Positions 27,090 to 37,091 of a stretch of DNA of 64,000 bases are shown piece by piece. The notes under the pieces are model-generated. The model was given only the letters and a program-made list of their open reading frames with translations, ran no database searches and was not told where the DNA came from. Origin of the DNA: an uncultured bacterium (GTDB lineage: Bacteria > Elusimicrobiota > Elusimicrobia > Elusimicrobiales > Elusimicrobiaceae); assembly GCA_949298795.1 (NCBI GenBank), contig CASFXV010000003.1:1-64000 (forward strand). Direction: 5' to 3'. Position 1 is the stretch's first letter; each line of letters starts with the position of its first letter. Made by a program: the position numbers and the translations under genes.

Positions 27090-27878
27090 TTATTTAGCGC
27101 TAAGCGTTTGGGATATTTGTTTAAACTGCAAAAGGGAAATTTTTTCCGGCCGGGTTTGCAAGTCCACTCCGGCCCGTTCCAGCGCGCGGGCGATTTTTTC
27201 TTTATCAAACCCGCACAAAAGCAAAGCGTTATAAATGGTTTTGCGGCGGTGCAAAAAAGAGGACTGCACCACTTTTTTAAAAAAAGGCCAGGCATCTTTT
27301 TCCACCGCCGGCTGGGAAAGTTTTTCAAAAACAAGCACGGCGCTTTCTACCTTAGGGGGCGGGTTAAAACTGCCTTTTCCTACCTGACACAATAAGGAAA
27401 TTTTTGCCCGCGCCTGGCTTAATATGGAAAGCGGGCCGTAAAACTCCCCGCCCGGCTGGGCCTGAATGCGGTTGGCTTGCTCTTTTTGAAACATAAAAAC
27501 AGCCGCTGAAAAATAAGGGAAAGATAACGTTTTATCCAAAATATCCGCCGCCGCCGCGTACGGCAAATTGCCCACAAACAAAGTATCTTCCGGCAACAAC
27601 GTTTCCGGGGGCAAGAGGGTAAAATCCCCCTCCAAAATATTTACCCCCGCCTGGGGCGGCAAATGCTGTTTTAAAAAAGCAATCATTTCCGGGTCAATTT
27701 CCGCCGCTTTAAAATGGCTAAAACCCGCCCGTATAAGCGCAAAAGTAAGTGCGCCTTTTCCGGGGCCTATTTCCACCAACTGCTTGGTTTGCAAACGCCG
27801 GGCCGCTTGGATGATTTGCTCAATCACCCGTTCATTTACTAAAAAGTGCTGCCCGTAACGCTGGCGCATATGGCGCAT
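27090..27878 (-). CDS. rsmA: 16S rRNA dimethyladenosine transferase
   Basis: KsgA/RsmA dimethylates two adjacent adenines near the 3' end of 16S rRNA late in 30S assembly. In 262 residues the SAM-binding motif EIGPGKGALT lies near 36-45, the catalytic NLPY near 104, and the N-terminal RYGQHFLVN is diagnostic. The C-terminal helical domain contains SFLHRRKTI. It starts three bases after the TPR gene on the same strand and converges on ftcD with a three-base gap and no visible terminator. Confidence 0.95.
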   Translation of the reverse strand: MRHMRQRYGQHFLVNERVIEQIIQAARRLQTKQLVEIGPGKGALTFALIRAGFSHFKAAEIDPEMIAFLKQHLPPQAGVNILEGDFTLLPPETLLPEDTLFVGNLPYAAAADILDKTLSFPYFSAAVFMFQKEQANRIQAQPGGEFYGPLSILSQARAKISLLCQVGKGSFNPPPKVESAVLVFEKLSQPAVEKDAWPFFKKVVQSSFLHRRKTIYNALLLCGFDKEKIARALERAGVDLQTRPEKISLLQFKQISQTLSAK

Positions 27879-27881
27879 GGC

Positions 27882-29576
27882 TTATTCCTCTTGCAATACG
27901 TTTAAATTCTTTTTGGCGGTTTTGTTTTTAGGGTTTAGCCGCAAAGCCTGGTTATAAAAATCTTTGGCTTGGGCGTCATTTCCGGCAATTACAGAAGCCG
28001 TGCCTAACCCCATAAGAGGCAAATCATCCGCCGGGGCCAGGCTGCGGGCCTGCGCAAAACTTTGGGAAGCCTGAGCCGCCTCCCCCGCCACCAAATAGGC
28101 AAGCCCGGTTAACAGGCTGGTTTGCTCTGCGCTTAATGCACTGTCCCCGGAGGACAAATCCTCCAAAGCCGCTTGTACCAGCGCCAGCCAGGATTTACCC
28201 GTAACCCATAAACCCATATCATTGCCCACTATGCGCGGGTCATACGCCGCGCGCGGGGCGGAGGAATTCTGCTGCGTCAAGGCGGAGGGAGAGGCGTAGT
28301 CCAGCGTGCGCCCTTGCAGAGAAAGGGTAACGTCATACTTGCCTTCGCCTTGTTTTACGGCGTTTTCCAACCCTTCTATAAATTCATTAATTTGGTTTTC
28401 ACGCTGGGCCTGTGCAGCCGCGGCCAATACAAAACTGCGCTTAAAAGCCATAGGCGGCACTTCCTGTTCCCCCGGCAGGGCGGAAGAAGAACGCAGTTTT
28501 TGGTAGGCGCGCTCAAAAGAACCGGCGCTGGGAGAAGGCTTCTCGCTCGGTTTTACCAAAGGGGCATATTCTAAAGAAACATCCACATTAATGTCTTTGG
28601 CGGCCGGCACGCGTGATAAGTTGTTACGGAAATTTTCTATTTCTTTGGCAAAAGCCTCCGCCGTACGCCCGCTGGAACGGTATACGGCGTTGAGAGCCAA
28701 ACCCTCTTGCTTAAAACGGATAATGGAAAATGCCCCGTCCAGCACTTCGCGCGCTTTGGCGGCCTCGCCTTTCTGATAATATAGTTTAGCCAACAGCAAA
28801 CGCGCCACAAAATCCCCCGGTTTGGTGCGTACGGCTTTTTTATAATATTTTAAAGCGGCGTCATCATCCCCCGTTTTTTCATACAAAGCGCCCAACGAAA
28901 GCATGGCGTCTTCGTACCCCCAAAACAAAGAAAGCGCTTTTTTAAAGCTGTCCTCCGCCTGGGCGTCACGCCCCATGCGCTCATACAAAGAACCCAACTG
29001 ATAATGGTATAAAGGCTCCCGCGGGGCCAGTTCTACCGCGCGGCGGTAATGCTCAAGGGCTTTTTCCCAATTTTTTTGGGCGGCGTAAGTAGAGGCTAAG
29101 TTCATGTTGGTGTCGGATTTATCCGGCTCCAACTCATAGGATTTCTTAAAATACTCCTGGGCTTGTTCCAAATCCCCTTTCCAACCGTAGGCAATGCCTA
29201 AAAGCTGGTAGGCAAGTGCGTTTTTGGGGTCCAGGGTGAGGGCTTCGCGGTATTCGCTCATGGCCTCGTCCACCTTGCCGCTCCAGTATAAAGCGGCGCC
29301 TAATAATAAAAAGCCCATGGGGTCTTTGGGATTTTTAATAACGGCTTTGGCAAAAGAATTTTGCGCCTCTTTATAGCGGGAAAGCCCCATCTCCCCCAGC
29401 CCGCGGCGCATATCGGAAAGAGATTGGTCTTGCATGATTTGGTCCCACACGGTATTAGAATAATCCGTACGAATTGTTTTTTTGCCAAAAGAGAACGGAA
29501 ATACCGCCCCCCAACTTACGCAAGAAAAGGAGAACAAACAACAAATACAAATTATTTTTTTACCCGTATTTGCCAT
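27882..29576 (-). CDS. Exported TPR protein
   Basis: A 564-residue protein with a signal-like N-terminus (MANTGKKIICICCLFSFSCVSWGA) and at least seven TPR repeats between about 65 and 310, for example PKDPMGFLLLGAALYWSGKVDEAMSEY-type units, plus two more near the C-terminus. A low-complexity Ser/Pro region lies between. TPR arrays bind partner proteins in the periplasm or at the membrane. The ATG at 29576 is chosen over one 12 codons earlier because it begins the signal peptide and lies six bases after a -10 box. Partners are unknown. Confidence 0.82.
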   Translation of the reverse strand: MANTGKKIICICCLFSFSCVSWGAVFPFSFGKKTIRTDYSNTVWDQIMQDQSLSDMRRGLGEMGLSRYKEAQNSFAKAVIKNPKDPMGFLLLGAALYWSGKVDEAMSEYREALTLDPKNALAYQLLGIAYGWKGDLEQAQEYFKKSYELEPDKSDTNMNLASTYAAQKNWEKALEHYRRAVELAPREPLYHYQLGSLYERMGRDAQAEDSFKKALSLFWGYEDAMLSLGALYEKTGDDDAALKYYKKAVRTKPGDFVARLLLAKLYYQKGEAAKAREVLDGAFSIIRFKQEGLALNAVYRSSGRTAEAFAKEIENFRNNLSRVPAAKDINVDVSLEYAPLVKPSEKPSPSAGSFERAYQKLRSSSALPGEQEVPPMAFKRSFVLAAAAQAQRENQINEFIEGLENAVKQGEGKYDVTLSLQGRTLDYASPSALTQQNSSAPRAAYDPRIVGNDMGLWVTGKSWLALVQAALEDLSSGDSALSAEQTSLLTGLAYLVAGEAAQASQSFAQARSLAPADDLPLMGLGTASVIAGNDAQAKDFYNQALRLNPKNKTAKKNLNVLQEE

Positions 29577-29582
29577 AAATAT

Positions 29583-29612
29583 ATGATAGATAAAAACCCT
29601 TATAACCGGCAA
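29583..29612 (-). promoter_or_regulatory. Promoter of the TPR gene, placed for a leaderless mRNA
   Basis: TTGCCG (29612-29607) and TATCAT (29588-29583) on the minus strand are 18 bases apart. The same six bases, ATATTT, separate the -10 from the ATG as in dacB. Confidence 0.45.
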
Positions 29613-29732
29613 CCAAAATGCAAGGTTAATATTTCTTGGGCTAAACCCGCCAGGCCAGCAGTGTAAAATTTCCCGATGCTAAAATGTTTAAACGCAATCA
29701 ATATTTCCCGGCCCAGCTGGGGGTTTTTATTA

Positions 29733-29768
29733 CATAAAAAAGGGGCCCTCTGGTAAGAGGGCCCCTTT
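29733..29768 (-). terminator. Terminator of the block C envelope operon
   Basis: AAAGGGGCCCTC (29739-29750) pairs perfectly with GAGGGCCCCTTT (29757-29768), followed on the minus strand by TTTT. It lies 14 bases past the stop of the 1169-residue gene. Confidence 0.93.
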
Positions 29769-29781
29769 AATATATTGTGAA

Positions 29782-32700
29782 CTACTTAGTAGGAGTACAA
29801 TCTATTTCATTACACGAAACTTCTTGGTTCATACTCTGGGAAGAACGCACTCCTCCAGCATTATAGAACTTCTTAGCGGGATTTGCATCCGGCTTATACT
29901 GCAAGCCATTTGTACATACCAAGTTAACATATTGCTGCAAATCCTTCTTGGCTACTTGTACAGAACTCAAACTCTGGCACTGCCCGGAGAACATGGGCAT
30001 ATACTGCGTTTTATATTTGCCTCTGTACATAGCGGGGGCGGCGCTGTTCCCTACGGGGAAAGAATCCTTGCCGCTGGCTAACGCCCGTAACGGGTACCCG
30101 CCGTGGCCGCTGTTTCTGTTTACAATCTCCGGATTGGTAGAATACGGATACGCGCTGTATTTGCGTTTGCCCGCTACCAAGGAATTATTATACGGAATAT
30201 CCGAAGGATAAATGTCGTTCCCGCGGTTCCAGCCCGGTTTGTTAAAGCGCGGGTTGGCCGTATAATTCTCATCAATAGAGCGGCCGGGATAGAACGCCGC
30301 CGCAGTCGGGCTGACGTACACCGCATACGTACCAAACGTATTTTCAAACCGGCTGTCATTCACGTCCGGATCCACAGACCAAGAGGCCACTTGATGCGCT
30401 AAATAGCATACAGAGTCACCCCGGATAGTGAAGTTCGGATCTTCATCCAACAGTAAAGCCTGCAAGAACACCGCTACCGGAATTTCACCGCTGTGCTGCT
30501 TAATATATTCCTGCACCTCTTGTTGGGTAGGCACAATGATAGTGGGGTCTTGCTCGTGCATTTGCTGGGCTTTTTTAAGCAGCTGGTTTGTAAGAATTTG
30601 GGTATAGCTTTCCACGCATTCCATACAAGAGAACGCATATTTTACAAACAGCTGTCTCATAGTGGCCGCTTCTATATTGGCATTGATGCCATCCGTAGAC
30701 ATACGGTACTTTACGTTAGCCCCTTCAGGAGCTTTGGCACCGCCGCATTTAAACTCATTGGCATAGGCTTTAATTAAAAACCCTAATTCTATGCGCGCCG
30801 TTTTGGAACCACCGGTCGGCTTCGGTTCCGGGTCTGGCTCTTCTTCTGACGGAGGCTCCGGAGTAGGAGGCACGGGCGGGTTGATACTCACTTCATCATA
30901 ATAAGAACATTCCGCAATGCTTACTTCCGTACCCGGCAGACCGGGGCCAATTTCCGTACGGGTTTGTTCCGCGTTGGCGGAAACATGCAACTCCAAGGAT
31001 TCCCCAGGTGCATATTTCCCTTCATTGATACCCTCTACCTGGCGGATAAACCAACGAATGCGAAGCGGCTGCTGCCCTTTCGGGATATTGGTAGCCAATA
31101 CATCCAGCTCCATTCCGCGAGTTTCTGCGCCTACGCGCGCAGCCGTGGTTTTGGCTTTTACCGTGTCACGCTCCACCGTATAGGCAGCCGGCTCATAATG
31201 CCGCACCGAGGTAACACCCTCAAACGTTTTGGAGAACTGCGCTTTGGCAGAGTCCCACACAGAATACATAATGGTGAACTTATCTTTAATTTCGTTATAA
31301 GTTACCTTGTCTCCCGACGCGTTAAGAAGCGTTACACGCGCATAAGGAATTTGGTTCCCGTCTTTTTTCAACATGGCGTTATCTTCGCAAGTAATACGCG
31401 CTAACGGGAATTCACAGCGCGCGCCAATCAGCCAGTCACGCCCCAATTTGCCGGGTTTCGTGCGCATAGCCGCCTTGGTTACCGGGTACATGCCTTCCGA
31501 TTTTACAACAGCGCTCTTGGTGGCATAGGAAACATTGCGTCCGCTGGCCAATAAGCCGATAAACTCGTTATATTTCAAAGGTAAAGAGCGGCTTTCTCTG
31601 ACGGTTTCCCCTTCTTCATTTTTAGTCTTAACAGTTACGTCCAAAGAGCGGGTCCCGTCCGCATTCACTTCAGACTTTAAGTCTTTTTCAAAAGCTACGC
31701 TTTCAATAAACAACGGCACATAACCTGTTTTGTCCGCATATACTTGCGCTTTGGTGCGGAAAACAGGGCCCTCATCCATATAAAAGACTTCCAACATATC
31801 CGCGCGTGCATTTTCCGTAGCTTTATAGTAACGGGCAATGTCCGCAGCTTTTACACCCACCACATAGTGGTAGATGTTCCAATCGCCTTTGCGGTTGCTT
31901 ACAAAGGAAGCCTTATACACGTCTGTAGATGCAAAATCATAGCAACCGCTGACTTCCACCAATTTGCGGCTTGCCTTGCCTTTGTCACCCAAGCCAAATA
32001 AGTTAAAACCTATACAATCGGCGCGGGTTTTCCAAAAGCCGCCGCCGGTTGCTTTGGCACTTTGCCATTCACAACCATATTGTTCTTTGGCTTCTTTGGA
32101 TTTACACCAATCTTTCAAAGACAGCCCCGCCGGTGCGCTGGCCGGAACGGACCCAATCATGGATTTGCCGCATTTGCAGCCTTCCTGCTGGGCACCTTCC
32201 CCGCTGGCGCCAAACATCTCGCCCATGGCGCCGTCGTCTTCGCCGGTAATCAAACAATTAATTAAACCGCCCAAGATGTTTTGAGCCAACTTGTCTGCCC
32301 AGCCAATCCAGTCCCACTTACGGTTAAAGCGTTTTTCCCATTCCATTTGGGAGCGGGTTTTCATCAAATCCCACCACCAAGGGGTAATGCCGTTGTAGCC
32401 AAAGCCGTGTTTCAAATCGCTCGGGCCACCGCCAATGCGGGACTCACCAGAAGCTAAACCGCCTATGCGCCCAGACTTAATGGGAGCATACTGCGCATCG
32501 CGCAGAGCTTGCATAGCATCCCCTTTGGTTAAGGCTTGCATTGAGCGGCGGGCTTGTTCCCCGCTGCCCATGCCAAAATACCCGCGCTGCGGGCGGCCGG
32601 CTGCCTGCAAAGGCTGCAAAGACACCGGTTTAGGCGGCGTTACAGGGGTATCCGCCCCTACTTTTTGAGCCGCGCCTTTTAAGCTGCCCCCCCACGGAGT

Positions 32701-33291
32701 GACATTCAACCCACCTCCGGCAGACGCCATGGCCGCGCGCCCCATTTCTTTAATTTTAGTAGTGGAACGGCGCACAGCCGCACGGGTGGCCGGGGCGGCG
32801 GTTCTTCTGTAAATATTGGTGGTCGTCTTCGTAGTGGGCGAAGAAGTGTAAGAAGAACTGCTGTCTTCTAACGCACTGCGGTCATAATCGTATGAGGAAC
32901 CTTCAGATTCTTCATCACCGCCCCATCCTTTAATCAGGCTTAATGAATCACGCCCAGAAAACTGCGCAATTTCATTTTCCGGATCCGTAATCGCCGTATC
33001 AAAGCCATAGCGTTCCGGGTCAAAAATAGTATCCTCGCTGGAAGGAGCGATGATAGCCTCTTCGTTGACTTGGCCGCTGTATTTATACAAAAACGGCAAC
33101 AACAACAGGGCCACCAACGCCGCAATAAAGAAAGGCGCATCGCGCTTGGTACGCTCAAACAGCGTTTTCTTTGGGCGGCCATTGCTCCCTATCTTAGAGG
33201 AAATACGATTAGCAAAAGATGCAGAAGCAGCCGATTTGCTGTTTTTGATCTTATCGCTAAAGGTAAAACTTTCCTTTTTTCCCTCTGGCAT
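29782..33291 (-). CDS. Very large single-anchored envelope protein of unknown function
   Basis: A 1169-residue protein with no family I recognise. A cytoplasmic N-terminus of about 50 residues is followed by one hydrophobic helix (FFIAALVALLLLPFLYKY), so most of the chain should be periplasmic. Regions in order are Ser/Thr-rich (about 125-170), Gly/Ala-rich (180-290), a Trp-rich patch with WWWDLMK near 305, a Cys-rich part (CKCGKSM and several more), a long beta-rich part, a Pro/Glu-rich linker near 800, and a C-terminal domain with further Cys and many Tyr and Asn. The many Cys residues suggest disulfides; a DsbA-like gene is in block A. It is last in block C and may also have its own promoter. 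Confidence 0.75.
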   Translation of the reverse strand: MPEGKKESFTFSDKIKNSKSAASASFANRISSKIGSNGRPKKTLFERTKRDAPFFIAALVALLLLPFLYKYSGQVNEEAIIAPSSEDTIFDPERYGFDTAITDPENEIAQFSGRDSLSLIKGWGGDEESEGSSYDYDRSALEDSSSSYTSSPTTKTTTNIYRRTAAPATRAAVRRSTTKIKEMGRAAMASAGGGLNVTPWGGSLKGAAQKVGADTPVTPPKPVSLQPLQAAGRPQRGYFGMGSGEQARRSMQALTKGDAMQALRDAQYAPIKSGRIGGLASGESRIGGGPSDLKHGFGYNGITPWWWDLMKTRSQMEWEKRFNRKWDWIGWADKLAQNILGGLINCLITGEDDGAMGEMFGASGEGAQQEGCKCGKSMIGSVPASAPAGLSLKDWCKSKEAKEQYGCEWQSAKATGGGFWKTRADCIGFNLFGLGDKGKASRKLVEVSGCYDFASTDVYKASFVSNRKGDWNIYHYVVGVKAADIARYYKATENARADMLEVFYMDEGPVFRTKAQVYADKTGYVPLFIESVAFEKDLKSEVNADGTRSLDVTVKTKNEEGETVRESRSLPLKYNEFIGLLASGRNVSYATKSAVVKSEGMYPVTKAAMRTKPGKLGRDWLIGARCEFPLARITCEDNAMLKKDGNQIPYARVTLLNASGDKVTYNEIKDKFTIMYSVWDSAKAQFSKTFEGVTSVRHYEPAAYTVERDTVKAKTTAARVGAETRGMELDVLATNIPKGQQPLRIRWFIRQVEGINEGKYAPGESLELHVSANAEQTRTEIGPGLPGTEVSIAECSYYDEVSINPPVPPTPEPPSEEEPDPEPKPTGGSKTARIELGFLIKAYANEFKCGGAKAPEGANVKYRMSTDGINANIEAATMRQLFVKYAFSCMECVESYTQILTNQLLKKAQQMHEQDPTIIVPTQQEVQEYIKQHSGEIPVAVFLQALLLDEDPNFTIRGDSVCYLAHQVASWSVDPDVNDSRFENTFGTYAVYVSPTAAAFYPGRSIDENYTANPRFNKPGWNRGNDIYPSDIPYNNSLVAGKRKYSAYPYSTNPEIVNRNSGHGGYPLRALASGKDSFPVGNSAAPAMYRGKYKTQYMPMFSGQCQSLSSVQVAKKDLQQYVNLVCTNGLQYKPDANPAKKFYNAGGVRSSQSMNQEVSCNEIDCTPTK

Positions 33292-33443
33292 AAGTGCCTC
33301 CTATAAAAATAAAATTTACTATAAATATAAACCAGGCTGGAATTGCCGGATTTTTAAAAAATCCCCAATTACACAACCTTATCATTTACTAATTGTTCTA
33401 CTGCTTACCCCATGCAACAGGGCCCTTCAAAACGGCTTATACT

Positions 33444-33475
33444 ATTATATTAGCAACTGAAACTTAAATAATCAA
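33444..33475 (-). promoter_or_regulatory. Possible internal promoter before the 1169-residue gene
   Basis: A perfect TATAAT (33449-33444) on the minus strand with TTGATT (33475-33470) at a long 20-base spacing, inside the 192-base gap after the 536-residue gene. The gap also holds a short GGATTTTT/AAAAATCC symmetry. Only the -10 is convincing. Confidence 0.35.
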
Positions 33476-33483
33476 GGCCTAAT

Positions 33484-35094
33484 TTAATCCTCATAACTCC
33501 ACCATTGGGAACCGGAAAGATCCGTTTCAGGAAAGAAATCGTTAGGAGTGGAAGACCCTGATGAACCACCCCATACGGGTACGTTAAATGTGCCGTGTAC
33601 ACTTTCGGTAACCTGCTGGTCGGAAAATTGTTCCGGGTTGTAAATGGATAAATCTATCTCTTCACCCTCTGCGGCCGCAGCCTGGTCTTTTAAATATTCC
33701 GCGCACATGCGCTCATATTCGTTCAGTTTGTCATCTAAATTATTGGTGCTGCATTCACCGGCACGGCTGTATTTCAACTGTAAAAAACATTTTTCTCCCA
33801 AAGCATCATAATCCCTTTTTACCTGGGAACAAGCATTGCGCGCCTGCGCTAAAGCAGAGCGCCAATTATTTACTTTGGCGGAATTGGTACAATCAGCCGG
33901 GAAAGCCGGGAAGGTGCCTTGCAGGGCATTAATCATATTTATGACATTACGGGTTAGACTGGTGATTTGGGGGCCTACCGTCCGGGCAGTGTCGTCACAC
34001 TCCTGTTGGCGCCGTTGTTGCTCTTCAGCCGTTTCAATATCCGCCCGAACATCGTCCTCATCTAAGCTGGCTATAGCTATCCCACCGGTGGCGCTAAACA
34101 CTTTTTGGGGCATCTCCTGTGCCATAAATCCAGCCAGCGCCAGTGTTTTCTTTAGCGGAATTTGCTTGGCATACACAGAAGCCTGGCTGGTAAGCCAAAT
34201 ATAGCGAAAGTCAGACAGTGTTTTACCCGCATTATTTAACATCATCATGGAGGAACTGAGCCCTCCCAGTTTTTTGTCCCAATCGGTTGTCTGCTGCAAA
34301 ACTGCTTTTTGAAAAAGCTCGTCCTTCCAGTCCGTCTTAGTGGCCCCCGTTACCCCCACATTGAGCTTTTTTAATCCTAAAGAGGCATCATACCCATCTG
34401 TAGAAATGCGGGAAATTAAAGAAGCGTCTTGCCCATAATACATATCTGTTTTAGCTTGGGAAGAGGCCCGGGCGTCTTTACTGAGTTGGTTTATAGCCCG
34501 GTTAAAGCGAACCTGCCCCTGTTCGGAGTCATCCCCCGTATTTTGGGCAACCCCGGAAATAGAGTCCACCGGTTTGCCTTGCTGACGCAATGAAGCATTA
34601 AGTGCCTGGAAATCAATTAAAGTGGAAGATTCTTCCCCTACAGCCCCATAAGCGGCCGCCCCGCGGTTAATGGCATCAAACCGCCCGGGTTGAGTAGAAA
34701 AGATAGAGTAAGAGTTAGCTGTCACCCGGGCTATAGGCCCGCGTTCATCATCCGCCCAATACAATAATGTCTTTAAGAAAGACATTTCCTGCATTTGCTC
34801 TTCACTGTATCCCATCGCGCGGGCCAAAGAAGACAAAACCGGAATATGGCTTACAGGAACCAAACCACCCACCCCGCCAAAAAATAAAAGAAGCAAGGCT
34901 AAAAGCAAATATTTTTTAGAAAACCATTTTTGCTTAATTGATTTTTCTTCTAGGGGATTAGTATTTCCTTTAATATGTAACGAAAAAGCATCCTCAGGCA
35001 AAGCAGATTTGCCTGCTGGCGTTACATTCTGCTGCACCGGTTTATTTGGAACCGGTGCAGCAGAAGGATTATCCGGCGGAAGTTGATCTACCAT
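33484..35094 (-). CDS. Single-anchored envelope protein of unknown function
   Basis: A 536-residue protein with no recognised family. A Pro/Asn-rich cytoplasmic N-terminus of about 60 residues precedes one helix (YLLLALLLLFFGGVGGL), and the remainder should be periplasmic. It is Gln, Ala and Ser rich, with a Gln/Glu coiled stretch (ETAEEQQRRQQECDD) near 350 followed by six Cys residues in about 110 residues. The C-terminus is Gly/Ser rich and ends in SQWWSYED. It follows the 70-residue gene by 15 bases. Topology matches the 1169-residue protein next to it. Confidence 0.72.
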   Translation of the reverse strand: MVDQLPPDNPSAAPVPNKPVQQNVTPAGKSALPEDAFSLHIKGNTNPLEEKSIKQKWFSKKYLLLALLLLFFGGVGGLVPVSHIPVLSSLARAMGYSEEQMQEMSFLKTLLYWADDERGPIARVTANSYSIFSTQPGRFDAINRGAAAYGAVGEESSTLIDFQALNASLRQQGKPVDSISGVAQNTGDDSEQGQVRFNRAINQLSKDARASSQAKTDMYYGQDASLISRISTDGYDASLGLKKLNVGVTGATKTDWKDELFQKAVLQQTTDWDKKLGGLSSSMMMLNNAGKTLSDFRYIWLTSQASVYAKQIPLKKTLALAGFMAQEMPQKVFSATGGIAIASLDEDDVRADIETAEEQQRRQQECDDTARTVGPQITSLTRNVINMINALQGTFPAFPADCTNSAKVNNWRSALAQARNACSQVKRDYDALGEKCFLQLKYSRAGECSTNNLDDKLNEYERMCAEYLKDQAAAAEGEEIDLSIYNPEQFSDQQVTESVHGTFNVPVWGGSSGSSTPNDFFPETDLSGSQWWSYED

Positions 35095-35109
35095 AAAAAC
35101 CCCTTTTAG

Positions 35110-35322
35110 TTATGGGCGGCTGCCGTGCTGATATTGGAACTTTAAGAATTGTTCCTGGCGGGCTTGTCTTTCCGCTTTTTGGGCACGGTATTCATTTAGC
35201 TCACGGGTAGCGTCTTTATATTGGGCATCAAAATAAAGCCAAATGCCAAAACAGGTAACCACAAGCACCACCAGTAAAGCTAAACCAAGAAACCTTCTGA
35301 ATTTGATATCTGCATTTGCCAT
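35110..35322 (-). CDS. Small single-TM coiled-coil protein
   Basis: A 70-residue protein with one helix (FLGLALLVVLVVTCFGIWLYF) and a charged C-terminal helix rich in Arg, Gln and Glu (DATRELNEYRAQKAERQARQ). It has the same layout as the 88-residue protein at 36815-37081, and both directly follow one of the large Gly/Ala-rich proteins. It is tightly spaced, 15 bases on either side, so it is part of the operon. I recognise no family. Confidence 0.7.
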   Translation of the reverse strand: MANADIKFRRFLGLALLVVLVVTCFGIWLYFDAQYKDATRELNEYRAQKAERQARQEQFLKFQYQHGSRP

Positions 35323-35337
35323 AATTTACCTTTATTT

Positions 35338-36795
35338 TTATTTCAACTCGGTATTGGTAATATCGCCGCCATCCTCTTTAAGGGCTTTCCCCTCGCTAAG
35401 GACCTGCTGGCCGGCCCCTGTAATGACGCCTACTCCTGAAGCGGCACCTACGATAGGCGCTCCAAACACCCCATTCAGCCAGCCCGTAAATTTATTAAGA
35501 AGTTTTCCTACCGCTTTAATGTAAGAAATACCAATTAAAGCAAGCAGCGTAGGGCCGACAATCATACAGGCGGTTGTCAGGCCGCTTCCGCCCCATTTCT
35601 TCATATATTTGCCGGCATCCGCCATAAACAGCCCGATGGCTAAAGTCATCAATGCCCCAATAGCGATGGCCGCTACTGTACCCCACGGAGCTTTTCTGAC
35701 CAATGCACTGATAGCAAACATGGCGGGAATGGTTAAGAAAACCAATGCCACCATAGCACGTTTTAAACGGGTGCGGTCTTGTTTGCGCTCCAGTTCTTCT
35801 TCCATTAAATCATCTGTAGCTTGTCCTAAATTCTTGCGGGCGTTAATAGTGGCTTCCTCAAAGTCGTCGGAGATTGCCCCCCCTTCAGATAGTTGTCCGT
35901 CCTCCACCTGTATACCGCCGGAGTTTTGAGAGCTTGCCATAAAGGCTCTGCCCGCCTCATTAGCGGCACGGTATTTATTTTTTGCAATATCTGCAGAGCG
36001 CTTTCTCATCTGTTCCAACGTGCGCCCTTCGCCAGACTCCATACCACGCCCGGCGCGCCCGTTGCGTGAGCCGCCGAAAGAAGCATCCACGTCTCTAAAT
36101 TTAGTACTGGCTACCAGGGTAGACCCCTCCGGCATAGCACCGGATAAGCGGTAGGCTTCCATAGCCGCACTTCCTAAAGAATTGCCGCTTCTATTTACGT
36201 TTCCGCCGGCACCAGCACTGCCGGAACGGGAAGCCCCACCATACGTAACACCGGACACCCCGCCGGAAGCCGTGGCCATGATACCACGCTGCGCCATGGC
36301 CGCCGCCGCGCGGGCTCCTCCGGCAACCCCGGCGTCAACCAAGGCTTTGCCTCCGTTGGAATCTGCTTTTTGCTCTACCACTACAATGTCATTATTTCCG
36401 CCTAACCCCTCGCTGCGTCCAGCCATACCACGAGTGGCAGGGCCTTTACCGGTTCCCAAATTGCCCCCCAGCTTGTCTACGGCAGCCAAGCTGGCGTCAT
36501 CCGCCGCCCAATCATAACCGGCTGAAGCCAAAGCATCCCCGGCAGAAGTTATGCCTTGCGCCCCGGCAATTTGCACCGTTTCCCCCATAGCCTCCGGGCT
36601 GCCCGCCTGACGGCCGTAATCGCTCATGACCGTGCTGCGCACCCGCCCGGCATCTTGCTGGGAAGAAGCTCTGTCGCCAGTAGCATACATCACCCCGACA
36701 GCCGCCGCGCCCAAACCGGCCGTTAACGCTATTTTTTGCGGCAAACCTAGTACAAATTTTCCCGCTTTACTTTTTAAAATATCAAATAGATGCAT
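35338..36795 (-). CDS. Gly/Ala-rich membrane protein, block C paralogue 2
   Basis: A 485-residue protein; the start is the ATG at 36795, right after GGAGGAG (an in-frame TTG overlaps that site). The N-terminus MHLFDILKSKAGK leads into a hydrophobic helix, then about 250 residues rich in Gly, Ala and Ser. Near residue 270 is a block shared with the 516-residue neighbour: ANEAGRAFMASSQNSGGI, then SDDF. Near the C-terminus are three or four hydrophobic segments (VALVFLTIPAMFAISALV and following). The disordered middle between membrane parts suggests a periplasmic tether. No family recognised. Confidence 0.75.
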   Translation of the reverse strand: MHLFDILKSKAGKFVLGLPQKIALTAGLGAAAVGVMYATGDRASSQQDAGRVRSTVMSDYGRQAGSPEAMGETVQIAGAQGITSAGDALASAGYDWAADDASLAAVDKLGGNLGTGKGPATRGMAGRSEGLGGNNDIVVVEQKADSNGGKALVDAGVAGGARAAAAMAQRGIMATASGGVSGVTYGGASRSGSAGAGGNVNRSGNSLGSAAMEAYRLSGAMPEGSTLVASTKFRDVDASFGGSRNGRAGRGMESGEGRTLEQMRKRSADIAKNKYRAANEAGRAFMASSQNSGGIQVEDGQLSEGGAISDDFEEATINARKNLGQATDDLMEEELERKQDRTRLKRAMVALVFLTIPAMFAISALVRKAPWGTVAAIAIGALMTLAIGLFMADAGKYMKKWGGSGLTTACMIVGPTLLALIGISYIKAVGKLLNKFTGWLNGVFGAPIVGAASGVGVITGAGQQVLSEGKALKEDGGDITNTELK

Positions 36796-36814
36796 AAGCT
36801 CCTCCAATACAACC

Positions 36815-37081
36815 TTACTCTCCTGTTACGGCGTTCAAACTTTGATTTGCAGCAGAAGAGTTCATTTGCGTTGAACGCATAAAACTTTGTATGCGCTGCA
36901 TCTCTTCCTGCTTTAATTCATACTCCGCTTCCTGCTTGTCTAAAATAGCTTTATTATGAAAATATCCCATCCAACCAACCAACATCCACGCCAGCCATAC
37001 CAGCCCTATAATGCCATATACCCAAGCGGCACGGTCAAATCTTTTTAGCTCTTTCTCTGTTAAAATCGTCTGTTCTGCCAT
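36815..37081 (-). CDS. Small single-TM coiled-coil protein
   Basis: An 88-residue protein starting at the ATG at 37081 after GGAGGGAGT. One helix (YGIIGLVWLAWMLVGWMGYF) is followed by a charged helical tail (KQEAEYELKQEEMQRIQ). The architecture repeats that of the 70-residue protein 1.5 kb downstream, though the sequences differ. Gaps of 10 and 19 bases join it to the neighbouring large genes. Confidence 0.7.
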   Translation of the reverse strand: MAEQTILTEKELKRFDRAAWVYGIIGLVWLAWMLVGWMGYFHNKAILDKQEAEYELKQEEMQRIQSFMRSTQMNSSAANQSLNAVTGE

Positions 37082-37091
37082 ACTCCCTCCT

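Noticed and set aside
36796-36807. TTG start four codons upstream in the 485-residue gene (and similarly for the 516-residue gene)
   Set aside because: The TTG overlaps the GGAGG ribosome site that serves the downstream ATG.
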